The translations under genes and the position numbers were made by a program. This document shows positions 6,675 through 13,852 of a DNA stretch of 15,377 nt, one piece after another (positions within the stretch are counted from its first letter, which is position 1; the number at the start of each line of letters is the position of its first letter). The stretch comes from Pseudomonadota bacterium (GTDB lineage Bacteria > Pseudomonadota > Alphaproteobacteria > Rhizobiales > Xanthobacteraceae): the NCBI GenBank assembly GCA_023423415.1, contig JAFAFP010000179.1:1-15377 (forward strand), written 5' to 3'. The notes beneath the pieces were generated by a model, which was not told the origin of the DNA, made no database searches, and saw only the letters and a program-made list of their open reading frames with translations.

Positions 6675-7156
6675 AAGAAACGGCGCCGACGCCTATGGGG
6701 GCTATGACGGCAGTCGTCATTCGAGCGGCACGTGACGAGGACAGGCGTAACCTCGGAGCCCTTAAGCTGCGGTCTTCGCTGGCTTGGGGAGATCATATTG
6801 AAGAGCTGCAAGCGCTTCCGGAAGCGAGGGAGGTTCCGGCCGCGCACTTGCCACGTGCGATCGTCGCGGAGTTCGTTGGGGAGGTTGTGGGCTTCGCAAC
6901 CGTCCTCCCAGGCAAGGGCGCCATTCAGGCCGAGTTGGAGGACCTGTTCGTCGCGCCTGAGGTATGGCGAAGGGGGATTGGGAAATTGCTGCTCGCCGAA
7001 GCTGAGCGCGGCGCTGCAGCGCTCGGCGCACGATCGCTCCATGTCGTGGCGGGCGAGCGGGCTCGTCCATTCTACGAGGCTGCCGGATATCGGTTTGCTG
7101 GAACGATCACGACAGATCTTGCGCCCGCAGTCGAACTGGAAAAGGATCTTCCGTAA
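6671..7156 (+). CDS. GNAT family N-acetyltransferase
   Basis: The 161-residue protein has the GNAT fold order: an N-terminal VIRAARDEDRRNLGALKLRS strand and helix, the central AEFVGEVVGFATVLP strands, and motif A in LEDLFVAPEVWRRGIGKLLL, where RRGIGK is the acetyl-CoA pyrophosphate loop (Q/R-x-x-G-x-G/A). It closes with ARSLHVVAGERARPFYEAAGYRFAG, the usual strand and helix ahead of the final strand. It transfers an acetyl group from acetyl-CoA to an unidentified amine in the cytoplasm. The ATG overlaps the LysR stop (ATGA), which suggests translational coupling. In-frame ATGs at 6695 and 6704 could be the true start, since the first eleven residues lie before the fold begins. The coupling suggests expression with the regulator, not with the pirin pair. 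Confidence 0.88.
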   Translation: MKETAPTPMGAMTAVVIRAARDEDRRNLGALKLRSSLAWGDHIEELQALPEAREVPAAHLPRAIVAEFVGEVVGFATVLPGKGAIQAELEDLFVAPEVWRRGIGKLLLAEAERGAAALGARSLHVVAGERARPFYEAAGYRFAGTITTDLAPAVELEKDLP

Positions 7157-7214
7157 GTCTGCGACGGCTCGATGCAGGCCCCGCTGTCCGACTGTGTTCC
7201 GGAGTGGCGGAAAT

Positions 7215-7291
7215 TGGCGCACCCGAGAGGATTCGAACCTCTGACCTTTGCCTTCGGAGGGCAACGCTCTATCCAGCTGAGCTACGGGTGC
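7215..7291 (-). tRNA. tRNA-Arg (anticodon CCG)
   Basis: The reverse strand folds into a full cloverleaf of 77 bases including an encoded CCA. The acceptor stem is GCACCCG with CGGGTGC and discriminator G; the D arm contains AGCTCAGCTGGATAGAGC. The anticodon stem TTGCC/GGCAA encloses loop CTCCGAA, giving anticodon CCG, which reads CGG arginine codons. The T arm is CAGAGGTTCGAATCCTCT. Nothing is missing or degenerate. No second copy of the tRNA 3' end was found in the window, so there is no sign of an integrated element here. Confidence 0.97.
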
Positions 7292-7735
7292 GTTGCGGCC
7301 TTCATAGCCGAAGTCGCGCGTGTGCCGCAATGCGGGAAATGCGGCGCCGCAAGGGCATTTCCGGCGGCAGCCTTTCTTCTCATCATCGAGTCCCTGCCGC
7401 AAGATCGCCGGATGACGGGGCGCGAATAAGGCGTCTTCGTCATGAATGCCTCCGCATGCGATGGCGATGAAGAGCGCGCCTTATTTCATTCGAGGCGAAT
7501 TCGTGTTGGGGATTGAGCGGCACGGTTCGCTGCGGGGATATCGCGCGTCTGCTTCCGCGATTGCGTGAGGTTGATGGGTTGTCAATGAAGCGCGAGCCTG
7601 ATCGATGGAGCCGCCGAGAGGGAGCGTGTTGACGCGGGCTCGCAAGACAACGGGTCATGAAGGCGGTAAGGAATTGTTCCGTTATCCGCTGATGTGTGCG
7701 TCAATCAACCAGGCCGGCCGGAAGCAGAGCGCCCC
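7292..7735. other. Intergenic region upstream of tRNA-Arg and of the IclR gene
   Basis: About 444 bases hold no frame that resembles a protein family. They must contain the tRNA promoter (leftward) and the IclR promoter (rightward), but no clear -35/-10 pair stands out. Two symmetric elements are visible: a long imperfect stem at 7425-7485 and a short dyad ATTCG-AGG-CGAAT at 7488-7500. Confidence 0.5.
7425..7485. repeat. Long imperfect inverted repeat (hairpin) upstream of tRNA-Arg
   Basis: AATAAGGCG (7425-7433) pairs with CGCCTTATT (7477-7485), and TCTTC (7434-7438) pairs with GAAGA (7469-7473), with a three-base bulge on one side. This gives 14 base pairs around a loop of about 30 bases. 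It may be a terminator remnant, a structured RNA or a short intergenic repeat; the sequence does not decide. Confidence 0.5.
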
Positions 7736-8470
7736 ATGTCAAAGATTGTCGACCGGACACTCGATTTCATCGAACTCTTCGCGACCGAGCGCCGGCCATT
7801 GTCGCTATCCGATATCTCCCGGCTTCTCGGTATTCCTGCATCGAGTTGCCACGATGTGCTGCAGGCCCTGCTCGCGCGCGGATACCTTTATGAGATTGGG
7901 CCACGTGCGGGTTTTTATCCCACAATCCGCCTTCTGAATCTCGCGAAGGTCATTGCGGATCACGATCCGATTCTGCTGCGTGCCGAGGTGCTGTTGCGCA
8001 AGGTACGGGACACCATCGACGAATCCGTTTCACTCGCCAAGGCCGGGAAAGTCGGTGCGACCTATCTTCTTGTGTTCGAGCCGACCCATCCGCTGCGGTT
8101 CATGGTCCATGCCGGCAATGCCGTGCGAAGCCTGCATGCGACATCGGCCGGCAAGGCGTTTCTCGGCAGTCTGTCGCCTGACAAATTCGACGCCTATCTG
8201 AAAACCGCGAAGCTTGTGCCGATGACGGCGAAGACGATCCGCACCAAGGAAGCCCTGCGAACCGATATCGCGGAGTCCGAACATCGCGGGTATTTTCTCA
8301 ACCGGGAGGAAAGTGTTGAGGAGGCCACCACGGTCTCGGCGCGCTTCCGTTGGAACGGCGCTGACTACATCGTCACCATTGCCGGTCCGACGTCACGCAT
8401 GACCGGAAAGCTGGATGAGGCGATCACGCTCGCAATGGATGCGTGTCGTACGCTGGGTGGTGGGCAGTAG
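7736..8470 (+). CDS. IclR-family transcriptional regulator
   Basis: The 244-residue protein has the two IclR domains. Residues about 1-65 form the winged helix-turn-helix (DRTLDFIELFATERRPLS, SDISRLLGIPASSCHDVLQA, GYLYEIGPRAGFYPT). Residues about 80-244 form the effector-binding domain, with VRSLHATSAGKAFLGSLSP, the SEHRGYFLNREESVEEAT segment and the C-terminal AITLAMDACRTL helix. The ATG at 7736 begins the family-like sequence; a GTG 14 codons upstream (7694) is possible. It lies 113 bases upstream of, and reads towards, a six-gene catabolic operon whose promoter region carries two matching dyad sites, so it is the probable regulator of that operon. The inducer is likely the pathway substrate or its CoA ester, but cannot be named from sequence. 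Confidence 0.95.
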   Translation: MSKIVDRTLDFIELFATERRPLSLSDISRLLGIPASSCHDVLQALLARGYLYEIGPRAGFYPTIRLLNLAKVIADHDPILLRAEVLLRKVRDTIDESVSLAKAGKVGATYLLVFEPTHPLRFMVHAGNAVRSLHATSAGKAFLGSLSPDKFDAYLKTAKLVPMTAKTIRTKEALRTDIAESEHRGYFLNREESVEEATTVSARFRWNGADYIVTIAGPTSRMTGKLDEAITLAMDACRTLGGGQ

Positions 8471-8532
8471 GCAGTAGGACGAAAGCGGCCTCTGCGCCGA
8501 ATTGACTTGCCCAGTTTCGGGGCCTAAAGATA

Positions 8533-8566
8533 TTCGAAATAGCGATATAATTTTCGCAATAGCGAA
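8533..8566. promoter_or_regulatory. Tandem IclR-type operators flanking a TATAAT box
   Basis: Two 14-bp sites, TTCGAAATAGCGAT (8533-8546) and TTCGCAATAGCGAA (8553-8566), differ at two positions and start 20 bp apart, about two helical turns. The second is a perfect 5-4-5 dyad. A perfect TATAAT (8546-8551) lies between them, overlapping the first by one base; no good -35 box is seen. The second site ends four bases before the GGAGG of the CoA-transferase gene. The adjacent IclR protein is the natural candidate to bind here, probably as a repressor given the overlap with the -10 box. Confidence 0.7.
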
Positions 8567-8583
8567 TAACGGAGGAAAGCCCG

Positions 8584-9804
8584 GTGAAGTCTCCTGGCGG
8601 TGCGGCGGGCGCTTCGCAGCGTCCGTCCGGCCCTTTGGCTGGCGTGCGCGTCATCGATCTGACGACCGTCGTCATGGGGCCGTCGGCGACCCAGATTCTC
8701 GGCGATCTCGGCGCCGATGTGATCAAGGTGGAATCCGCGGGGGGCGATTCGATGCGATGGGTCGGTCCCAATCGCACGGATGGGATGGGGCCGCTTTATC
8801 TGCAGGCCAACCGCAACAAGCGCAGCGTTGTGCTCGATCTGAAGAATGCGGACGATCGCGAGGCGCTGCTGTCGCTGATGCCGGATGCAGATGTATTTGT
8901 GTCCAACATGCGGCCACAGGCGTTGGGACGTCTTGGCCTTGGCTATGACGCGATCAGCGCAAGGAATCCAAGCATCATCTACTGTCTTGCTGTTGGTTAC
9001 GGCACCGACGGCCCGAATTCCGGACAGGCCGTCTATGACGATCTGACGCAAGCCGCATCGGGCATTGCCGGCTTGTTTGGTGCGATCGACGGCGCACCGC
9101 GTTATGCGCCGGTGAATATCTGCGATCGCGTCGTCGGTTTGTATCTCGCGATTTCCCTCATCAGCGCCTTGCATCATCGCGCGCTCACTGGCGAAGGCCA
9201 GGAGATCGAGGTGCCGATGCTGGAGACGATGGCGCAGTTCGTGCTCGCCGATCACATGGGTGGAGGCGCCTTCGTACCGCCGCTTGGCGACATGGGATAC
9301 AAGCGGCTGATGTCGCGCGAGCGCGGTCCGTATCCCACCAAGGACGGGCATCTGGCGCTGGTTGTCTATACCGACAAGCACTGGCGCGCGTTTTCGGCGA
9401 TGGTCGGTCAGCCCGATCTCGTGGATTCTGATCCGCGCTTCAAGACGCAGGAAACGCGCACGCAATATGCGGAGGATATGGGGCGCTTTCTGCAGCAACA
9501 TCTGCCGCAGAAAACGACGGAGGAATGGATCGCTGCGCTGCGCGCCGCCGACATCCCGGCTTATGCGGTGAACGGCCTCGACGATCTGGTCAACGATCCG
9601 CATCTGAAAGCGGTGAAGCTGTTCCAGGAGGTCGATCATCCGACCGAGGGACGGCTCAAGACTACACGCTTCCCGGTGAAATTCTCGAAGACGCCGGCGT
9701 CGATCCGCCGGCTCGCGCCTAACCTTGGTGAGCATACCGACGAGGTTTTTCCGGAGCGCGCCGGGGCAAAAGCGCCTGCCAGAAAAGCGGCCGCCAAAGC
9801 CTGA
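8584..9804 (+). CDS. CaiB/BaiF class III CoA-transferase
   Basis: The 406-residue protein is a full-length class III CoA-transferase. Family signatures are LAGVRVIDLTTVVMGPSATQ at residues 18-37, LGDLGADVIKVE at 39-50, YLQANRNKRSVVLDLK at 72-87, and AVYDDLTQAASG at 149-160. Asp152 aligns with the catalytic aspartate that forms the anhydride and CoA intermediates in formyl-CoA transferase. The enzyme moves CoA from a donor ester to a carboxylic acid, so it is the likely activation step of the pathway. The start is GTG at 8584, preceded by GGAGG at a good distance. The last ten or so residues are an Ala/Lys-rich tail (KAPARKAAAKA) that is not part of the fold. It is the first gene of the operon and lies 11 bases before the dehydrogenase gene. 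The acyl group is unknown. Confidence 0.93.
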   Translation: MKSPGGAAGASQRPSGPLAGVRVIDLTTVVMGPSATQILGDLGADVIKVESAGGDSMRWVGPNRTDGMGPLYLQANRNKRSVVLDLKNADDREALLSLMPDADVFVSNMRPQALGRLGLGYDAISARNPSIIYCLAVGYGTDGPNSGQAVYDDLTQAASGIAGLFGAIDGAPRYAPVNICDRVVGLYLAISLISALHHRALTGEGQEIEVPMLETMAQFVLADHMGGGAFVPPLGDMGYKRLMSRERGPYPTKDGHLALVVYTDKHWRAFSAMVGQPDLVDSDPRFKTQETRTQYAEDMGRFLQQHLPQKTTEEWIAALRAADIPAYAVNGLDDLVNDPHLKAVKLFQEVDHPTEGRLKTTRFPVKFSKTPASIRRLAPNLGEHTDEVFPERAGAKAPARKAAAKA

Positions 9805-9815
9805 AGGATGATGCC

Positions 9816-10994
9816 GTGAAGACGTTCGACGCCATGTGCAATACCCCTGAGCGCCGCGAAATCCGCGATGCCGTCCGTGCCATCTGCGATCGTTTCGACG
9901 ACGATTATTGGCTGGAGAAAGATCGCACCCATTCCTTCCCGCATGAATTCGCGAAAGCGATGGCCGATGGCGGATGGCTCGGCATTGCGATGCCCGAGGA
10001 ATATGGTGGCGCGGGTCTGGGCGTCACCGAAGCGGCGATCATGATGCAGGAGGTTGCGCATTCGGCTGGCGTGTTTGCCGCGTGTTCGACCATTCACATC
10101 AACATTTTCGGTCTGCATTCGATCGTCAAGCACGGGACCGACGAGCAGAAGAAGAAATGGCTGCCCTCGATCATCGACGGCTCGTCGCGGACCTGCTTCG
10201 GCGTGACCGAGCCGGATGCCGGACTGGATACCTCGAAGATCAAGACGCGGGCGGTGCTGAAAGGCGATCGCTACATCGTCAACGGACAGAAGATCTGGAC
10301 CTCGACCGCGCAGCAGGCCGACAAGATCGTGCTGCTTGCGCGCACGGTGCCGATCGAGCAATGCGCCAAGCCAACCGACGGTCTGACGCTGTTCTACACC
10401 GATATGGATCGATCGAAGGTCGAGGTGCGTGAAATCCCGAAAATGGGTCGCCATGCTGTCAACTCGAACCAGACATTCTACGACAATCTCGAAGTGCCGG
10501 TGGAACATCGCATCGGCGAGGACGGCAAAGGCTTCCGCTACATTCTCGATAGTTTGAATCCTGAGCGGATTCTCAATGCCGCTGAGGCTGTCGGCATCGG
10601 CCGGCGTGCATTGGAGAAGGCGGTTGCCTATGCGGGCGAGCGCGTGGTGTTTGGCCGTCCGATTGGGCAGAACCAGTCGATCCAGCATCCGCTCGCGGAA
10701 AGCTGGTCCGAACTCTATGCCAGTGAACTGATGACGCTGCACGCGGCCGAACTCTACGATTCGGGACAGCCATGCGGCGCGCAGGCCAATGCGGCCAAAT
10801 ATTTTGCCGCCGATGCCTGCTTCAAGGCTGCCGATCGTGCGGTGCGGACGCATGGCGGCATGGGCTATGCGCAGGAATTCCACGTCGAACGCTATTTCCG
10901 GGAAGCGGTCGTGGTTCGCCTTGCGCCGGTGTCGCGCGAGATGGTCCTGAACTACATCGCCGAGCGTGAACTCGGTCTGCCCAAATCGTATTGA
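9816..10994 (+). CDS. Acyl-CoA dehydrogenase
   Basis: The 392-residue protein is a typical FAD-dependent acyl-CoA dehydrogenase. It has the N-terminal helical domain (GWLGIAMPEEYGGAGLG at 53-69), the FAD-binding beta domain (CFGVTEPDAGLDTSKI at 127-142, IVNGQKIWTS at 154-163), and the C-terminal helical bundle (VVFGRPIGQNQSIQ at 277-290, THGGMGYAQEFHVERYFREA at 345-364). The position that holds the catalytic glutamate in medium- and short-chain enzymes (IYEGT) reads LAPVS here. Glu250 in NPERILNA instead occupies the place of the catalytic base of isovaleryl-CoA and long-chain dehydrogenases. This suggests a branched or otherwise unusual acyl-CoA substrate. The start is GTG at 9816 after AAGGA. 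It follows the CoA-transferase gene by 11 bases and is almost contiguous with the AtuA-family gene. Confidence 0.95.
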   Translation: MKTFDAMCNTPERREIRDAVRAICDRFDDDYWLEKDRTHSFPHEFAKAMADGGWLGIAMPEEYGGAGLGVTEAAIMMQEVAHSAGVFAACSTIHINIFGLHSIVKHGTDEQKKKWLPSIIDGSSRTCFGVTEPDAGLDTSKIKTRAVLKGDRYIVNGQKIWTSTAQQADKIVLLARTVPIEQCAKPTDGLTLFYTDMDRSKVEVREIPKMGRHAVNSNQTFYDNLEVPVEHRIGEDGKGFRYILDSLNPERILNAAEAVGIGRRALEKAVAYAGERVVFGRPIGQNQSIQHPLAESWSELYASELMTLHAAELYDSGQPCGAQANAAKYFAADACFKAADRAVRTHGGMGYAQEFHVERYFREAVVVRLAPVSREMVLNYIAERELGLPKSY

Positions 10995-11008
10995 GCGGGA
11001 GCGGTCGC

Positions 11009-12790
11009 GTGACGGAACGGATCGTCAAGATCGGCGGGGCATCGGGTGCGTGGGGCGACAGCCCGATGGCGATCCCGCAATTGCTCACGGCCGATGTCCA
11101 ATATCTGATGATGGACTATCTCGCCGAAGTGACGATGTCGCTTCTGGCGCGCGCAAAGATGAAAGATGCGAATGCCGGCTTCCCGCCGGACTTCGTCGCC
11201 TACCTCAAACGCTCCCTGCCGGAGATTGCCAGGCGCGGCATCAAGGTTGTCAGCAATGGCGGCGGCGTCAATCCGCAAGGCGCCAAGCGCGCGCTGGAGC
11301 AGGTTTGCGCCGAGCTTGGACTATCGCTGCGTATTGCAGTGGTCGAAGGCGATGACGTGCTGCCGCGCATCGACGAATTGCGCGCAACGACGCGTGAAGC
11401 CTCGACCGGCGAGGCGCTGCCCGCGAAATTGCTGACAGCCAATGCCTATCTTGGCGCATTGCCGATTGCGGCGGCGCTTGATCGCGGCGCCGACATTGTC
11501 ATCACCGGACGTTGTGCAGACAGCGCGCTGGCGCTCGGCATTCTGATGCACGAATTCGGATGGAAGGCAGACGATTATGATCGTCTGGCTGCCGGAAGTC
11601 TCGTCGGTCACATCCTTGAATGCGGCCCGCAATCGACCGGGGGCGTGCACACCGATTGGGACAAGGTGCCGGATTGGCACAATATCGGCTATCCGGTCGC
11701 CTCCTGCAGCGCCGACGGCAGCTTCGTCCTGTCGAAGCCGGATAATACGGGTGGTCTGATCGTGCCGGCGACGGTGGCCGAGCAGGTGCTTTACGAAGTC
11801 GGTGATCCCGCAGCCTATATGCTGCCGGACGTGGTGGCGGATTTTTCGCAGGTGACACTGGAGCAGGTCGGCGAGAATCGTGTGCGTGTCAGCGGCGCGC
11901 GCGGCAATGCGCCGACAACGCGGTACAAAGTTTCCGCCACGTATCAGGATGGCTGGCGCGGCGTCGCCGTCGTTTCGATCGTCGGGCCCGATGCAGTACT
12001 GAAGGCGGAAAGAACCGCCGAGGCCTTGCTGGCGCGTGCGCGGATGCTGTTCCGCCAGCGGCAGCTTCCGGATTTCACGGCGACGCATACCGAAGTCCTC
12101 GGTTCGGAATCGGCTTATGCGTCGAAGGCCAGCGCACGGATGACACGCGAAGTGTTGTTGCGCCTCGTCGTCGATCATGTCGATCGCGAAGGCATCGACG
12201 TGTTCGCCCGTGAGCTGGGATCGGTTGGCCTCGGTTTCGCGCAAGGAACGACTGGAATTTTTTCAGGGCGCCCGAAGCCGACGCCGGTGGTGCGTCTGTT
12301 CACGTTCTTTGTTGAAAAGTCTGTGCTGGGCGCGCCGATGGTGCAGGTCGGCAATGATGCGCCATTCGCGGTCGATGTGCCATCGCAAGGTGGCTATGTC
12401 GCGCCGGCGATTGAACCTGCAGGCGGCGAAGCTGCGATGGATGAAGCATCGGTCGAAGTCGATCTCCGCAGCCTTGCGGTTGCGCGCTCCGGCGACAAGG
12501 GCAATTCCTCCAACATCGCGATCATTGCGCGCGACCCGGCTTACGTGCCGATCCTGCGGCGTGAAGTAACGCCGGAGAAGATGGCGGCGCATTTCGATGG
12601 TCTCGTGCATGGCAAAGTGGTGCGCTACGAGGCGCCCGGCCTGCACGCCTTCAACTTCCTGATGGACGATGCGCTGGGCGGTGGCGGCATGGCCTCGCGA
12701 CGCATCGATCCGCAGGGCAAGGCGTTCGGCCAGATGGCGCTGGAAATGAAGATCAAGGTGCCGCGCGCGCTGGCGAAAGCGCTTCAATAA
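11009..12790 (+). CDS. AtuA-family (DUF1446) protein
   Basis: The 593-residue protein has the two-part AtuA architecture. The large N-terminal DUF1446 domain (about 1-450) begins ERIVKIGGASGAWGDS and continues with VVSNGGGVNPQGAKRALEQ, DIVITGRCADSALALGIL and GHILECGPQSTGGVHTDW. A small C-terminal domain (about 480-590) carries LAVARSGDKGNSSNIAII, VVRYEAPGLHAFNFLMDDAL and GGGGMASRRIDPQGK. AtuA is required for acyclic terpene (citronellol/geraniol) use in Pseudomonas, but its reaction is not established. No biotin carboxylase subunits (AtuC/AtuF) are seen here, so terpene degradation should not be assumed. I use GTG at 11009, which has GGGAG at proper distance. A TTG at 10991 overlapping the dehydrogenase stop is in frame but lacks a ribosome-binding site. 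Family call is firm, function is not. Confidence 0.9.
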   Translation: MTERIVKIGGASGAWGDSPMAIPQLLTADVQYLMMDYLAEVTMSLLARAKMKDANAGFPPDFVAYLKRSLPEIARRGIKVVSNGGGVNPQGAKRALEQVCAELGLSLRIAVVEGDDVLPRIDELRATTREASTGEALPAKLLTANAYLGALPIAAALDRGADIVITGRCADSALALGILMHEFGWKADDYDRLAAGSLVGHILECGPQSTGGVHTDWDKVPDWHNIGYPVASCSADGSFVLSKPDNTGGLIVPATVAEQVLYEVGDPAAYMLPDVVADFSQVTLEQVGENRVRVSGARGNAPTTRYKVSATYQDGWRGVAVVSIVGPDAVLKAERTAEALLARARMLFRQRQLPDFTATHTEVLGSESAYASKASARMTREVLLRLVVDHVDREGIDVFARELGSVGLGFAQGTTGIFSGRPKPTPVVRLFTFFVEKSVLGAPMVQVGNDAPFAVDVPSQGGYVAPAIEPAGGEAAMDEASVEVDLRSLAVARSGDKGNSSNIAIIARDPAYVPILRREVTPEKMAAHFDGLVHGKVVRYEAPGLHAFNFLMDDALGGGGMASRRIDPQGKAFGQMALEMKIKVPRALAKALQ

Positions 12791-12811
12791 CGACGGTACG
12801 AACGACTGAGA

Positions 12812-12828
12812 GAGCGGACCAACCGCTC
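12812..12828 (+). other. Small intercistronic hairpin before the binding-protein gene
   Basis: GAGCGG (12812-12817) pairs with CCGCTC (12823-12828) around five bases, in the longest internal gap of the operon (61 bases). No T-run follows. It might stabilise or process the mRNA so that the periplasmic protein is made in different amounts, but the stem is short and could be chance. Confidence 0.3.
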
Positions 12829-12851
12829 CGGTCTGACATGAGGAAATGGTG

Positions 12852-13844
12852 ATGGAGCGCCTGGGGTTTCTGGTTAAGGTCGCGATTGCGGTTGTCTGTT
12901 TCATATCCGCGACGTGTTTCGTATCCGCCGCGACGGCGCAGACGCAAACGTATCCGACGCGCCCGATCACCATCGTTGTGCCTTGGCCCGCAGGCGCTCT
13001 GACGGACGCGGCGGCGCGCATCCTGCAGCCCAAGATCAGTGAAGCGCTCGGACAGCCCGTGGTGATCGACTATCGTCCCGGCGCTGCCGGCGTGATCGGG
13101 ACGACGCTGGTCGCCCGCGCGCAGCCGGATGGCTACACGCTGCTCATTACGGTCAATGCTCCGGTCGTGATGGCGCCTGCCTTGCAGAAGAACTATCCGT
13201 TCGATCCGTCGAAGGCGCTGAGCGGCGTCTCGATGATTTCCGAAACGTATCTCGCGCTGGTCGTGCACGCGGCTTCGCCGATCAAGTCGCTCGCCGATGC
13301 GATCCGCATGGCCAAGGAGAAGCCGGGACATCTGACCTTCGGCAGTTCCGGCGTTGGCACGACGCATCAGATCGCAGGTGGTTTGCTGAATGCAAAGGCC
13401 AATGTGCAGATCACGCACGTGCCGTTCCAGGGCGGGACGCCTCTGGTGCAGGCCTTGCTGGGCGCGCATATCGACATGGGTTTTGCGACATTGCCTTCCG
13501 TGATGCCGCTGGTGAATGACGGCCGGTTGCGGCTCATTGCGCTGGCCGAACCGAAACGCTTTGTCGGCCTCCCGGATGTGCCAACGATCAACGAAAACCA
13601 CGCCGGCGTCGAGACCACCTCATGGGTTGGCATGTTGGCGCCTGCGGGAACGCCGAAAGACATTCGTGACCGTCTTGCCAAGATCATCGCCGAGGCTTTG
13701 GTCATGCCCGATGTGAAAGAGAAGATGTTGGCGCTTGGCATGACGCCGGTCGCAAAGGGGCCTGACGATTTCGATCGCGTGATCGCAGAAGACCTGAGAT
13801 TCTGGAAGTCGGCGGTCGAGATCGCCAAAATCGAGAAGCAATAG
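12852..13844 (+). CDS. Bug/TctC-family tripartite tricarboxylate transporter substrate-binding protein
   Basis: The 330-residue protein is a periplasmic binding protein of the Bug family, with an N-terminal signal peptide (MERLGFLVKVAIAVVCFISA, likely cleaved after ATA near residue 28). The mature part shows YPTRPITIVVPWPAGALTDAAA, KISEALGQPVVIDYRPGAAG, DGYTLL and LTFGSSGVGTTHQIAGGLL, all typical Bug segments. These proteins capture carboxylates or related small molecules and normally deliver them to TctA/TctB membrane subunits; no such genes are in the window. The ATG at 12852 is chosen because GAGGA lies seven bases upstream; the ATG two codons earlier is too close to it. It sits inside the catabolic operon and probably binds the pathway substrate. 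The ligand cannot be told from sequence. Confidence 0.94.
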   Translation: MERLGFLVKVAIAVVCFISATCFVSAATAQTQTYPTRPITIVVPWPAGALTDAAARILQPKISEALGQPVVIDYRPGAAGVIGTTLVARAQPDGYTLLITVNAPVVMAPALQKNYPFDPSKALSGVSMISETYLALVVHAASPIKSLADAIRMAKEKPGHLTFGSSGVGTTHQIAGGLLNAKANVQITHVPFQGGTPLVQALLGAHIDMGFATLPSVMPLVNDGRLRLIALAEPKRFVGLPDVPTINENHAGVETTSWVGMLAPAGTPKDIRDRLAKIIAEALVMPDVKEKMLALGMTPVAKGPDDFDRVIAEDLRFWKSAVEIAKIEKQ

Positions 13845-13852
13845 GAATCAAC

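Noticed and set aside
7215..7291. tRNA-Arg as an integration site for a mobile element
   Set aside because: No duplicate of the tRNA 3' end, integrase gene or compositional change was seen in the window.
7172..7470. Plus-strand frames across the tRNA-Arg gene
   Set aside because: They translate the complement of a complete tRNA and have no support as proteins.
7488..7500. ATTCG-AGG-CGAAT as a further operator of the operon's IclR-type motif
   Set aside because: The spacer between half-sites is 3 bases, not the 6 of the tandem sites, so the same dimer is unlikely to fit it.
8524..10883. Long minus-strand frames opposite the CoA-transferase and dehydrogenase genes
   Set aside because: Arg/His-rich translations without motifs, mirroring the codon bias of the real genes on the plus strand.
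11009..12790. Operon as a standard acyclic terpene (Atu) pathway
   Set aside because: Only the AtuA-type protein is characteristic; geranyl-CoA carboxylase and hydratase genes are absent from the window.
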